From JACMNW01 sp031406155 (GTDB lineage Bacteria > Pseudomonadota > Alphaproteobacteria > Rhodobacterales > Rhodobacteraceae): 64,000 nt of DNA. The number at the start of each line of letters is the position of its first letter. Position 1 is the stretch's first letter. The stretch lies in the NCBI GenBank assembly GCA_031406155.1, contig JANOGW010000051.1, positions 1 through 64,000 of the forward strand. Direction: 5' to 3'. Shown piece by piece: positions 26,174 through 34,716 of this stretch. Under the pieces are notes generated by a model. It ran no database searches, had not been told where the DNA came from, and saw nothing but the letters and a program-made list of their open reading frames with translations. The position numbers were made by a program, and so were the translations under genes.

Positions 26174-26430
26174 CGTGTTTACTCCATCATGTTTGCCATC
26201 CGCGAAACTGCGATGACCCGGCTGTGTGTCTAGATCGAGACTGCAGCCACAAGGGAACAGAGGGTCGATTAAGAAAGCGTCGCGAATGTCACATAGGGCC
26301 GAACCTTCCGTTTGGCAAGGGTCATGATAGCAAGACCGGCTTCTGGTACGAAATCGTAGGGTGTACGCGGTAGCGCTTGCGACCCGCCACGGTTCCCCTT
26401 ACTTTGTCTGTACCTTATCAACCGGACCCC

Positions 26431-27705
26431 ATGCTAATCGAGATTCTCATTGTCGTCGTTCTGATCACCCTGAACGGCGGGCTCGCGATGTCCGAACTTG
26501 CAATTGTGTCGTCGCGCCCGGCACGGCTGAAACCGCTGGCAGAAGCTGGAAATGTCCGCGCTCTGGCTGCACTGCGTCTCGGGGAAGATCCTGGGCGTTT
26601 TTTGTCATCAGTCCAGATCGGCATAACGCTTGTGGGCGTGCTATCCGGGGCGTTTTCGGGGGCAACACTGGGTGCACGCTTGGCCGGCTGGCTGGCCGCG
26701 CGCGGCGTTGATGCCGACTGGGCACACACGCTTGGTGTCGGCAGTGTGGTCGTACTTTTAACTTATCTGTCGTTAATCATAGGGGAACTCGTTCCTAAAC
26801 AGATTGCCCTTCGCAACCCTGAAGCGGTGGCCATGCGCGCAGCACCGATCATGGTCTGGATTGCCCGCATCGCATCACCTGTTATTTGGCTGCTGGATCT
26901 GTCAGGACGCGCTGTGCTCGCACTGATGGGTGTGCCGCGCGACAGCAAAGCACGGGTAACCGAAGAAGAAGTTCGTACCATCCTTGCCGAGGCGCGTTTT
27001 GACGGTGTGATCGAAGACGAAGAGCAAGAAATGCTAACTGGCGTGATGCGGCTTGCAGATCGTTCCGCGCGCGCCCTGATGACCCCGCGCCGCGATGTGG
27101 AACTGGTCGATCTTCAAGCCACACCCGAAGAGACGATTGCCGCCATCCGCGCCTCTGGTCGCCCGCGCATCCCCGTGCGCAACCGCGATACCGATGAAGT
27201 GGTGGGCGTGCTTTACATGACCGATGCATTCGCCGCCATTTCGCAGGGCAAGCCGCTGGATGTGGGCAAACTGATGCGCGAAGTGCCCGTTGTCACCGAC
27301 AAGGCCGATGCGCTGGCGGTGATCGAGATCCTGCGCGCCTCGCCCAATCACATGGCGCTGGTTTACGACGAACACGGCAGCTTTGAAGGCATCATCACCA
27401 CCGGCGATATCCTGGAGGCGATCACCGGTACCTTTCTTGAACACAAGGAAGAAGAACCCGCGATGTTCCAGCGGTCGGATGACAGCTGGCTTGTGGCGGG
27501 CTGGATGCCGGTGGACGAGTTTTGCGAACGCATGGGCCTGTCACGTGCATTGGCCGGCGACTATGATACCGTCGCCGGCCTGATGCTGCACCAGTTCCAC
27601 CGTCTGCCGGACCTTGGCGATACCTTTACTGTCGAGGGTCACCTGTTTGAGGTGATAGACCTTGATGATCGGCGCATCGACAAGGTGCTTGTCACCCGCC
27701 TGTAG
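26431..27705 (+). CDS. CNNM/CorC-type membrane protein with CBS pair (hemolysin family)
   Basis: 424 residues from ATG 26431 (MLIEILIVVVLITLNGG). DUF21/CNNM transmembrane domain (about 1-190) with four hydrophobic segments and LNGGLAMSELAIVSSRP; then two CBS domains (about 205-335) preceded by MTPRRDVELVDL; then a CorC_HlyC domain (about 350-424) with DSWLVAGWMPVDEF and HLFEVIDLDDRRIDKVLV. Members export or sense Mg2+/Co2+ and are often misnamed hemolysins. A weak hairpin follows the stop (27715-27733). Confidence 0.92.
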   Translation: MLIEILIVVVLITLNGGLAMSELAIVSSRPARLKPLAEAGNVRALAALRLGEDPGRFLSSVQIGITLVGVLSGAFSGATLGARLAGWLAARGVDADWAHTLGVGSVVVLLTYLSLIIGELVPKQIALRNPEAVAMRAAPIMVWIARIASPVIWLLDLSGRAVLALMGVPRDSKARVTEEEVRTILAEARFDGVIEDEEQEMLTGVMRLADRSARALMTPRRDVELVDLQATPEETIAAIRASGRPRIPVRNRDTDEVVGVLYMTDAFAAISQGKPLDVGKLMREVPVVTDKADALAVIEILRASPNHMALVYDEHGSFEGIITTGDILEAITGTFLEHKEEEPAMFQRSDDSWLVAGWMPVDEFCERMGLSRALAGDYDTVAGLMLHQFHRLPDLGDTFTVEGHLFEVIDLDDRRIDKVLVTRL

Positions 27706-28813
27706 CCAACTAGCCCCGCACTTTGTGTGCGGGCGTCGGCGATACTGGCCTTCAATGCATTTTTTACGACAAGCCAGCGGCCGCCGATCGTGGCGGGCCG
27801 CTAAGCTTGCAGGCGCTTTTGCCAAACATCCGACCGAAACGGTCGCCGGCAGATTTACTGGTTACATTCGGCACGAAGCAGAAAAAAACTGTCAACAAAC
27901 GGTTCGACAAATAGGAACCAACTCAGACAGACAAACGGCTTACCACGTCCACCGGGCACAAGAAATCAACACTCATCGACAGGCAATGGGAACAAATTGA
28001 ATGACAATCACAACTTTGCAGAACAGGGCACTCGATACAGACGAAACAGTAGCAAACCTTTGCGACACAATGACAGCCTTCCTTCAGGACGCGCCAATGG
28101 GGCAAGTTGCCGTCACGGCGCGTCTCTGAAAGGGCAAAACAACTTTTTCATCAAACTTAATGAAACTAAAAAAAACATGTACACTAACTCACTGCAAGAA
28201 CACACTTGACGCACTCATCACTACGTCAACTCGCTCAGCCTTCACCACGTTAACTCGCTACAACACACTCTCTCTATGCATTGAGTTTTCGCATAACGCG
28301 CCCCGGTTGAACACTTGGATTTTCCGACTAGGCTTTTTAGACAGGTGTATAATCTCGTTTTTTGCAAATTGTAACGAAATCGCGATGGTTGTTTCCTTTG
28401 CGTGGACAAGAGCCCTCTGCGTGCAAGTTCGTTCAGATTTCGACCAACCATTTAACCATTTCTCAGCAGCCCGAATTACTCCCGATAACCGGTCATGTGA
28501 TTCGAATTTTCAACCAAAGATTCATTTGCACACAACCGATTCAGTCGCGCCTGCTGCAACGCAGCAAGTACTTATTTTCAGCATGTTACCAATAAACTGG
28601 GCATAACATGCTGCAACCGCACCTCTCACCCAGCGTCTGGGCCTTGTGACCAGAAATCCGGTGAGAACCCTTCGCGCCCTCCACCGACAAGCAGGATCGG
28701 CGCCTGATCTCGAACTCGTGACGCGCCCTGTCGAAAGCCTGTAAAACCCGCGCAAATTGCGTGTATTTCATCCCCTGGCCCCTTGAAGCTGCGCGCGCCT
28801 GCCGGCAAAGCCG
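27706..28813. other. Gene-free, AT-richer stretch
   Basis: About 1.1 kb without a convincing gene. It is noticeably less GC-rich than the surroundings between about 27840 and 28610, with A/C-rich runs. Visible items are a 7-bp hairpin after the CorC-type gene (27715-27733), a TATAAT at 28348-28353 with a poor -35, a near-duplicate ACGTCAACTCGCT / ACGTTAACTCGCT word about 26 bases apart near 28225-28260, and a possible toxin-gene remnant on the minus strand at 28586-28771. Open frames here lack coding character. Confidence 0.6.
28586..28771 (-). pseudogene. Possible HicA-like toxin remnant
   Basis: A 61-codon frame beginning MKYTQFARVLQAFDRARH and containing EGAKGSHRISGHK. The GSHR(x)SGH segment preceded by a short helical start recalls HicA mRNA interferases, whose catalytic His lies in a KGSHxxF motif. 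The frame loses resemblance after that point and no HicB antitoxin follows. This is a weak call; it may be chance similarity. Confidence 0.15.
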
Positions 28814-30172
28814 CTACTTCGCGGCCAGCAGGTCCGGCACGCTTAACAAGACGAATTCATTGTCGGCAGCCTTGTCCAACGCTCGGCCCGACGAGAACGG
28901 CAGGTTGTTGTCGTTGGCGACAATAATGTAAGTGTCGTCCACCATCATCACGTCTTCGATGGTGAAGAACGGAAAGGTCATCTTGCCGGTCAGATCGCGC
29001 GCGGACGCCGTTTCCAGCCGGTTCTTGCCGTCGGGGTCTGCAATTTCCATCAGATCGATATGGCCGATGCGGCGCACAAAACCGTCGGCATCCACACTGG
29101 CCGTGTCAATCAGGACAACCCGCTTGATCATTGCAGGCGCAGGAAAGCAATCCAGCATCGGGTCGCCCGCGCATTTCAGGCTGGGATCACCTTCGCCATT
29201 GTCGCGCTCGATCACCAGCGCGCGGGTGTCGTCGATGAAGTTGAAATCGCCGATTGCCGTCGCGCCTTCGGCCAGTGCGAACTTGAAGCTGGCTCCGGTC
29301 CAGGCGGCCTTGGCGGGGTCAAACGCCATTACCTGCAGATAGGTGTCGGCCGCCTTGCCATCGGCCCCCAGCAAGGGCTTTTCCGGCATCGCCCATAACA
29401 GCCCGGTGCCAGGTTGCAGCGCCATGCCTTCATAGCCGCCGGATCGCTGCACCGTCCAATCGGTGCCCGCCACGGAAACCGCCGAAATTCCCGGTGTATC
29501 GGGGCCCTTCAATTGCGTCTCACCCACCATCGTGGGGTAAACCGCAATCACTTTGCCCTCCATCGTGGTGTTGATGATGTAGGGGCCAAATTCGTCGCCC
29601 AGCCAGACCGAACCGACCGCCACCTGAATGCTTTCGATGTCGAAATCAGCGCCAGTCAGATAGCGGCTGTCGGTGCCTTCGTAGGCAATGCGGAACGGCA
29701 CCTTGCGGCCGGGGTCTGACAGGAATGTCGTCGCCTGGATGGCCACGGTTCCGGCATCAAAGTCCGGCATCAGGCGGTGAAAGAACAGCAATGCGTCGGG
29801 GCTGTTGGCCTTTGAGCCAAAGCCGTTGTCGGTCAGCACATAGATCGCGCCGTCCTCGGCCCGGTTCATCGCAAAGCCGGACAGCCCCTGAAACGGCTGG
29901 CCGTCAAATGGTAGGCTGATGCCGGTAGGCCGTTTGCCATGGCTGGGGCCGGTGTCGCCCATCACAGACCCCGGCACCTCGTTACGGGTGGGGCCGGTGA
30001 ACTTGCCGCTGACCGATGCGTCTTTTGGTGCATCCGCAGGCGGCGTAATCATCGTCAAAGCCGGGATCAGCGCATGCCCTGCCAGAGTTGCCGGGAAGAC
30101 ATCTTCGGCATGTGCAAAGGTCGCAAGTGGCAAAGAAATTGCTGTCGCCAGCAGAACGGCGATTTTGGTCAT
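28814..30172 (-). CDS. Secreted esterase-like phytase-family protein
   Basis: 452 residues from ATG 30172 (MTKIAVLLATAISLPLATFAHAED), with a clear signal peptide. The body matches the phytase-like esterase domain (PF13449): FQGLSGFAMNRAEDGAIYVLTDNGFG, DIESIQVAVGSVWLGDEFGPYIINTTMEGKV, GGYEGMALQPGTGLLWAMPEKPL, and VMMVDDTYIIVANDNNLPFSSGR. It is predicted to be a beta-propeller acting in the periplasm on phosphate or other esters. The 240 bases upstream separate it from a divergent sigma-factor gene and include a very AT-rich block near 30315-30335. Confidence 0.87.
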   Translation of the reverse strand: MTKIAVLLATAISLPLATFAHAEDVFPATLAGHALIPALTMITPPADAPKDASVSGKFTGPTRNEVPGSVMGDTGPSHGKRPTGISLPFDGQPFQGLSGFAMNRAEDGAIYVLTDNGFGSKANSPDALLFFHRLMPDFDAGTVAIQATTFLSDPGRKVPFRIAYEGTDSRYLTGADFDIESIQVAVGSVWLGDEFGPYIINTTMEGKVIAVYPTMVGETQLKGPDTPGISAVSVAGTDWTVQRSGGYEGMALQPGTGLLWAMPEKPLLGADGKAADTYLQVMAFDPAKAAWTGASFKFALAEGATAIGDFNFIDDTRALVIERDNGEGDPSLKCAGDPMLDCFPAPAMIKRVVLIDTASVDADGFVRRIGHIDLMEIADPDGKNRLETASARDLTGKMTFPFFTIEDVMMVDDTYIIVANDNNLPFSSGRALDKAADNEFVLLSVPDLLAAK

Positions 30173-30314
30173 GTTCAGCCCCCATTGCATCGACTCGACG
30201 TAATCATCCCGGATCGGCGCAACGCCTGCATGACGCTTGTTTGACAGATTTTCAGCAATCCGGCGGACCGATCCCGCGCTGAACAACCGCCGTCGGAGCG
30301 AACGCAGGGAAGTT

Positions 30315-30352
30315 TTATCGTTATATATTATATTGTTACACATTTCACCGTG
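30315..30352. promoter_or_regulatory. AT-rich divergent promoter region (sigma factor / esterase-like gene)
   Basis: A run of A/T (TATCGTTATATATTATATTG, 30317-30336) and then a short dyad TACAC..GTGTA (30337-30354) lie midway between two divergent starts at 30172 and 30420. No sigma-specific -35 can be assigned. The dyad could bind a regulator. This is the only promoter-like sequence in the gap. Confidence 0.35.
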
Positions 30353-30419
30353 TAGACTGCCTGCCGCGCGCCACTTTCTCGCCAAGGATTGCCGATCCTG
30401 ATCCGTCTCAACTATCGTG

Positions 30420-30965
30420 ATGCTCATGGAAACGCCTGATGAAACCCTCGCTTCAGCCGCCGCCAACGGCGACCGTGATGCGTTTGCGGCCCTTCTGGCA
30501 CGGCATTACGACCGCATCTTCGGCCTTGCCTGCCGCCTTATCGGCACCCATTCCGAGGCGCAGGATCTGGCGCAGGATATCTGCCTCGCGTTGCCTGCCA
30601 AACTTCGAGGCTGGCGCGGCGAGGCGCGGTTTTCGACCTGGCTTTACCGCGTGATCGTGAATGCCGCCCACGACCGCCGCCGCCGGCAAGCCACCCATTC
30701 GAAAGCCGCGTCAGGATGGGGGGACTGGGAACTTGCGCGGCAGGATGAAATCGAAACTAAACGCGCCGCTATCGACTGGCTGACCGAAACCATGGCCCGG
30801 CTTTCGCCCGATCTGCGCGATACCGTTGCCCTGATCCTGGGCGAGGACATGACCCAAGCCGAGGCCGCGCTAGTTTTGGGACTATCCGAAGGCACCGTCG
30901 CGTGGCGGATGTCTGAAGTAAAAAAGCGCCTGCGCGCCATCGCGGCCGAGGAGGCACAAGCATGA
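30420..30965 (+). CDS. ECF-type RNA polymerase sigma factor
   Basis: 181 residues from ATG 30420; GTG 30417 and ATG 30426 are alternatives and none has a good ribosome binding site. Region 2 is visible as ALLARHYDRIFGLACRLIGTHSEAQDLAQDICLAL and STWLYRVIVNAAHDRRRR, and region 4 as RLSPDLRDTVALILGEDMTQAEAALVLGLSEGTVAWRMSEVKKRL. It has no region 1 or 3. Its stop overlaps the next gene's ATG by four bases, so the partner VWA protein is very likely its membrane-bound regulator. Confidence 0.9.
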   Translation: MLMETPDETLASAAANGDRDAFAALLARHYDRIFGLACRLIGTHSEAQDLAQDICLALPAKLRGWRGEARFSTWLYRVIVNAAHDRRRRQATHSKAASGWGDWELARQDEIETKRAAIDWLTETMARLSPDLRDTVALILGEDMTQAEAALVLGLSEGTVAWRMSEVKKRLRAIAAEEAQA

Positions 30966-32989
30966 CCGATGAACTCGACGAACTGAAAGCCGCACTGCGC
31001 GCCCTGCCTGCCGCTGATCCGGCTGCCAAAGCCGACGCCATCGCGCTTGCGATGAAAAAGTTCGATGCCCTCCAAGGATCGCGCGCTGCGCCGCGTCCCA
31101 GTCAGGACCGCCAAAAGCAGGCGGGGTTCCTGAACGGAGTGCGCAACATGCTAAACTCACTCACCTCTCGCGGCGCGCTTGCCGCCACCACGTCGGTCGC
31201 GGCACTGTGCCTTGGCCTGATCGTGGTATTGCCGACGCTGAACCAGCCAGAGCCGGCTGTCATCGCCCTGCCCGAGGCCGACGATGCCCGCACAAGGCGG
31301 GTGCCGACACCAGAAGTGGCCGCTACCGATGAACCCGAACCCATGGTCCAACCGAACGAACCCAATCTGGCCGGGCGCATCGCCAAGACCGCCGTGCCGG
31401 AGGCTGGCACTATCGTCCTGCAAGACGCCCCCGCCGAAGGCTTTGCCGAGGCCGCCCCAGCCGGTTCAGTGCTGTCCGCTGAGGCCGAGATGCGCACCGA
31501 AGCGTCTGCCCCTGACATTTTGCAGCAAGGCTATGCCTCTGCGACCGCCCAGCCCGAATCGGATTTCAACCAGACCGTCCTGCCCGTCGAGACCACCGAA
31601 GCCTTCCCCAACGCCGATGCAAACCCGGTGAAAGTCACTGCCGAGGAACCCGTTTCCACCTTCTCGATCGATGTCGATACGGCCAGTTACGCGGTGGTCC
31701 GGTCATCCCTGATGGCCGGCGTGCTACCCCCACCCGGGGCGGTTCGGGTAGAGGAGATGGTGAACTACTTCCCCTATGCCTACCCCGCGCCAGACCAAGC
31801 CGATGCGCCATTTCGCAGCACGGCCACCGTTATGCCGACGCCCTGGAACCCCGGCACGCGCCTTGTGCACATCGGGTTGCAGGGGCGGCTGCCCGCACTT
31901 GCGGATCGTGCCCGCCTGAACCTCGTGTTCCTGATCGATACCTCCGGATCGATGGACGAGCCGAACAAACTGCCGCTTCTTAAGCAATCGTTGCGTCTGA
32001 TGCTGGCCGAACTGCGCCCGGACGATGAAATTGCCATGGTCGCCTATGCCGGATCAGCGGGCACGGTGCTGGAACCGACCAAAGCCCGCGAAAGCGCCAC
32101 CATCCTTGCCGCACTTGATAATCTGGCTGCTGGTGGTTCAACGGCGGGGGCCGAAGGGCTGGCGCTCGCCTATGGCGTGGCGGTAACCATGGGCGGCGAC
32201 GGCGAGGTCAGCCGCGTTCTGCTGGCGACGGATGGCGATTTCAACGTCGGCATCGATGATCCCGATGGGTTGGAAGCCTATATCGCCAAGCAGCGCGATA
32301 CCGGCATCTACCTGTCGGTTCTGGGCTTTGGTCGCGGCAATCTTGATGATGCCACGATGCAGGCGCTCGCACAGAACGGCAATGGCACGGCGGCCTATAT
32401 CGACACGCTGAACGAGGCGCGCAAAGTACTGGTCGATCAGTTGACCGGTGCGTTGTTCCCCATCGCCAATGACGTGAAAATTCAGGTGGAGTGGAACCCG
32501 GCGGCGGTCGCTGAATACCGCCTGATCGGCTATGAAACCCGCGCCTTGAACCGCGAGGATTTCAACAATGACAAGGTCGATGCAGGGGAAATAGGGGCCG
32601 GCCATTCGGTAACCGCGATCTACGAGATTACCGCGCCGGGCAGTGTTGCCCTTCGCAATGACCCGCTGCGCTATGGCACTGCGGCCGATTTTGAAGGCCA
32701 GATCGCCGAGCTGGGGTTTTTGCGGCTGCGCTACAAGTCACTGGGGCAAGCCGCGTCAAAGCTGATCGAGACGCCGATTGCGCAGGGCGGCCCGGCCAAT
32801 GACGACGCCCGTTTCGCGGCGGCCATCGCGGGGTTCGGGCAGTTGCTGGCGGGATCGGTTTACCTGAACGACTGGGGCTGGGACGATGCGATCACACTGG
32901 CGCTTGGGGCGCGCGGCGAGGATGCGTTCGGCTACCGGATCGAGGCGGTAAACCTGATGCGGATGGCAAAAACGCTGGATACTCGCTGA
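30962..32989 (+). CDS. Membrane-anchored VWA protein (YfbK-like) with anti-sigma-like N-terminus
   Basis: 675 residues. Residues 1-70 are cytoplasmic and helical (TDELDELKAALRALPAADP), one membrane helix spans about 71-91, and a Pro/Glu-rich linker follows. Then come a YfbK N-terminal domain (EEPVSTFSIDVDTASYAVVR, VRVEEMVNYFPYAY), a von Willebrand A domain with an intact MIDAS (LIDTSGSMDE near 326-332, TDGDFNVG) and a DUF3520 C-terminal domain (YLNDWGWDDAITLALGARG). Overlap with the sigma gene suggests that the cytoplasmic tail holds the sigma factor and the periplasmic VWA part senses a signal. That role is inferred. Confidence 0.85.
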   Translation: MTDELDELKAALRALPAADPAAKADAIALAMKKFDALQGSRAAPRPSQDRQKQAGFLNGVRNMLNSLTSRGALAATTSVAALCLGLIVVLPTLNQPEPAVIALPEADDARTRRVPTPEVAATDEPEPMVQPNEPNLAGRIAKTAVPEAGTIVLQDAPAEGFAEAAPAGSVLSAEAEMRTEASAPDILQQGYASATAQPESDFNQTVLPVETTEAFPNADANPVKVTAEEPVSTFSIDVDTASYAVVRSSLMAGVLPPPGAVRVEEMVNYFPYAYPAPDQADAPFRSTATVMPTPWNPGTRLVHIGLQGRLPALADRARLNLVFLIDTSGSMDEPNKLPLLKQSLRLMLAELRPDDEIAMVAYAGSAGTVLEPTKARESATILAALDNLAAGGSTAGAEGLALAYGVAVTMGGDGEVSRVLLATDGDFNVGIDDPDGLEAYIAKQRDTGIYLSVLGFGRGNLDDATMQALAQNGNGTAAYIDTLNEARKVLVDQLTGALFPIANDVKIQVEWNPAAVAEYRLIGYETRALNREDFNNDKVDAGEIGAGHSVTAIYEITAPGSVALRNDPLRYGTAADFEGQIAELGFLRLRYKSLGQAASKLIETPIAQGGPANDDARFAAAIAGFGQLLAGSVYLNDWGWDDAITLALGARGEDAFGYRIEAVNLMRMAKTLDTR

Positions 32990-33008
32990 ATGCGCTGTAT
33001 TACATGAA

Positions 33009-33039
33009 AAAAAGGCGCGTCCGGATGACGCGCCTTTTT
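33009..33039. terminator. Bidirectional intrinsic terminator
   Basis: Arms AAAAAGGCGCGTC (33009-33021) and GACGCGCCTTTTT (33027-33039) form a perfect 13-bp stem with a 5-base loop. The flanking A and T runs make it work in both directions, between the convergent VWA and hsp20 genes. Confidence 0.92.
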
Positions 33040-33055
33040 CCAGTGTTAGTGATGA

Positions 33056-33532
33056 TCAGATAACGGTGGTTTCCGCCAGACCCTCGATCGTCTTCACGCC
33101 GTCGGCAGCACCTTTGCCGATCTCGATCCGGCGCGGTTTCAACGCTTCGGGTGTTTCACGCACCAGATCGATATGCAGCATGCCCAGTTCGTGGGCGGCA
33201 CCCGTCACGCGCACATGATCGGCCAGTGCAAAGCGGCGGTCAAAGGCGCGCGTGGCAATGCCGCGGTGCAGGTAGCTGCGCTGATCTTCATCGGCGGCCT
33301 TGCGGGCGGTGACGTGCAGGGTGTTTTCCTTCACCTCGACGGCCAGTTCGTCTTGCGAAAATCCGGCCACGGCGATCGAAATACGGTACGCATTATCTGC
33401 CGTCTTTTCAATGTTGTAGGGCGGGTAAGTGGGTTGCACCACATCGCTGGACAGCACACGGTCCATCAGATCGGTGATCCTGTCAAAGCCAACAGTTGCC
33501 CGGTAAAGCGGGGCGAAATCGTAGTTACGCAT
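33056..33532 (-). CDS. Small heat-shock protein (Hsp20/IbpA family)
   Basis: 158 residues. N-terminal segment FAPLYRATVGFDRITDLMDRVL, alpha-crystallin domain (about 35-130) with PPYNIEKTADNAYRISIAVAGF, ELAVEVKENTLHVTARK and IATRAFDRRFALADHVRVTGA, then the short C-terminal tail KPRRIEIG with the IxI motif. It is an ATP-independent holdase. A GGAGG site lies just before the ATG. The leader is GC-rich with a hairpin-like GGCCC..GGGCC pair; I could not identify a ROSE-type thermosensor with confidence. Confidence 0.94.
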   Translation of the reverse strand: MRNYDFAPLYRATVGFDRITDLMDRVLSSDVVQPTYPPYNIEKTADNAYRISIAVAGFSQDELAVEVKENTLHVTARKAADEDQRSYLHRGIATRAFDRRFALADHVRVTGAAHELGMLHIDLVRETPEALKPRRIEIGKGAADGVKTIEGLAETTVI

Positions 33533-33680
33533 TGCATCCTCCGTAAAGCGATGATGATGGCCCTTCCTTCACGGGAACGGGCCGATGAGGCCGGGCCCAT
33601 TTTGGCACCCGGCTATCACTTATCTGGGAAATGACCTGCGCGCTTTCAAGAGCCTGCGCCCCAGATCAACGCCGCCGATA

Positions 33681-34490
33681 TCAGGGTTTGACAAACTTCG
33701 CGCCACCAGCGGCGTTGCCCGACAGGACGCGAACCGAGTTTGGCACCTTGCGCGGCGCGCCGATGCCAGTGTCCAGTTCAGCACGCACTCTTGCCAGCGG
33801 CTCCGCCAGCGTCGTGCCCAGTGCCACCTTTTTTCCGTCAACCTCAGCCTTGGCGGATACGACCGAGACCACCCGTGCCACACCATCACGCACCACGAAT
33901 ATCGGCGCACCGGACGATCCGAAATCAACCGAGCAGGTCAGCACGACCACACCGGGTTGATTGCCCAGCACAAAGCAGACCTCCTGCAACGACGGCGCTT
34001 CTGCCCGGTCCATCGCGTAGGACACAACCTCGACCTTGTCGCCTTTGGCGGGGCCGATATCCGTTTCGAAGGGTGTGATCGAGGGCAGACGAATGGGTTG
34101 GTCAAGTTCCAGCAGCGCCAGATCAAAGGCGACACGGTCAAGCCGGTCAACACCGCCAAACACATAGTCGGGGTGAATGACGGCACGGCGTACGCCGCGG
34201 TAGGCCGCTGCACGGCCATTGCGCCACCCGGCCAGAAATTCGATCTGGCCTTCGTCGATGCGCGCGCCAGTTTCCTTATCGAACAGGCAATGAGCGGCGG
34301 TCAGAACCAGATTCGGCTCGATCAGCGCGCCGGTGCAAAAACCGCGATCGCCAAAGTTCAGCCGGCCAACGGCTTCCCACCCCCGGCTGTCATCACCGGT
34401 CGCCAGTGTGCGCAACGCAGTCTCTTGTGATCCGGCAGGACCAGCACACATCAAGACGAGGCAAAAAAGGGTAAATGACGACAGGCGCAT
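33681..34490 (-). CDS. Secreted trypsin-like serine protease
   Basis: 269 residues from ATG 34490, with a GGAGG ribosome binding site. A signal peptide (LSSFTLFCLVLMCAGPAGSQ) precedes an S1-type domain: GRLNFGDRGFCTGALIEPNLVLTAAHCLF with the catalytic His, VAFDLALLELDQP with the Asp, and CSVDFGSSGAPIFV with the Ser. Cys pairs flank the active-site loops. It probably cleaves proteins in the periplasm or outside the cell. It ends near a terminator-like gap shared with hsp20. Confidence 0.9.
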   Translation of the reverse strand: MRLSSFTLFCLVLMCAGPAGSQETALRTLATGDDSRGWEAVGRLNFGDRGFCTGALIEPNLVLTAAHCLFDKETGARIDEGQIEFLAGWRNGRAAAYRGVRRAVIHPDYVFGGVDRLDRVAFDLALLELDQPIRLPSITPFETDIGPAKGDKVEVVSYAMDRAEAPSLQEVCFVLGNQPGVVVLTCSVDFGSSGAPIFVVRDGVARVVSVVSAKAEVDGKKVALGTTLAEPLARVRAELDTGIGAPRKVPNSVRVLSGNAAGGAKFVKP

Positions 34491-34616
34491 TGGTCCTCCG
34501 GCTATGGGTCTGCCTCTAGGCATCCTATACGGCGGATTTGTGGCTGGGCCAGAGCAAATCAGGGAAAAGCAGGAACCGATTGGCCCGCCCGATGCGCGCG
34601 AATTCAAAAGGCCAGA

Positions 34617-34672
34617 GCTTGTCCGACAAAAGTGGATACCGGTTTTCTCGAAAGAAAAGCGTAAAATCAAAG
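34617..34672 (+). repeat. Dispersed repeat B, copy 1 (GTCCGACAAAAGTGG..ACCGGTTTTC)
   Basis: The sequence CTTGTCCGACAAAAGTGG at 34618-34635 continues into ACCGGTTTTC and a GCGTAAAATCAAAG tail. Related copies are at 51105-51140 (minus) and 54730-54782 (plus). All three lie at the 3' ends of genes. It resembles the short palindromic intergenic repeats of alphaproteobacteria in style. Confidence 0.7.
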
Positions 34673-34676
34673 GGCT

Positions 34677-34716
34677 AGAGCCTGTCTGGCGATACTATGA
34701 TCGTCAGACAGGCTCT
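34677..34716 (-). terminator. Inverted repeat at the end of glcF
   Basis: Arms 34677-34693 and 34700-34716 (17 bases, one mismatch) with a 6-base loop. The right arm overlaps the first bases of the glcF stop. On the minus strand a moderately T-rich stretch follows, so it can terminate the glcDEF transcript. Confidence 0.65.

Noticed and set aside
26345..26400. A GTAGGGTGTACG word, possible third REP unit
   Set aside because: Only the first eight bases match the REP unit at 13595 and no internal hairpin forms. Too weak to list as a repeat copy.
28160..28606. 148-codon open frame on the plus strand in the AT-richer gap
   Set aside because: Its composition is Thr/Ser-rich and irregular, it has no ribosome binding site or recognisable domain, and it overlaps sequence with no codon bias. 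Treated as non-coding.
28660..28770. tRNA-like segment near 28710
   Set aside because: A TCTCGAACTCGTGA word suggested a T-arm, but no acceptor stem, anticodon arm or CCA-proximal pairing could be built around it.
33533..33600. Possible ROSE-type RNA thermometer upstream of hsp20
   Set aside because: A GC-rich hairpin can be drawn, but the expected anti-Shine-Dalgarno UUGCU-like pairing with the GGAGG is not evident by eye.
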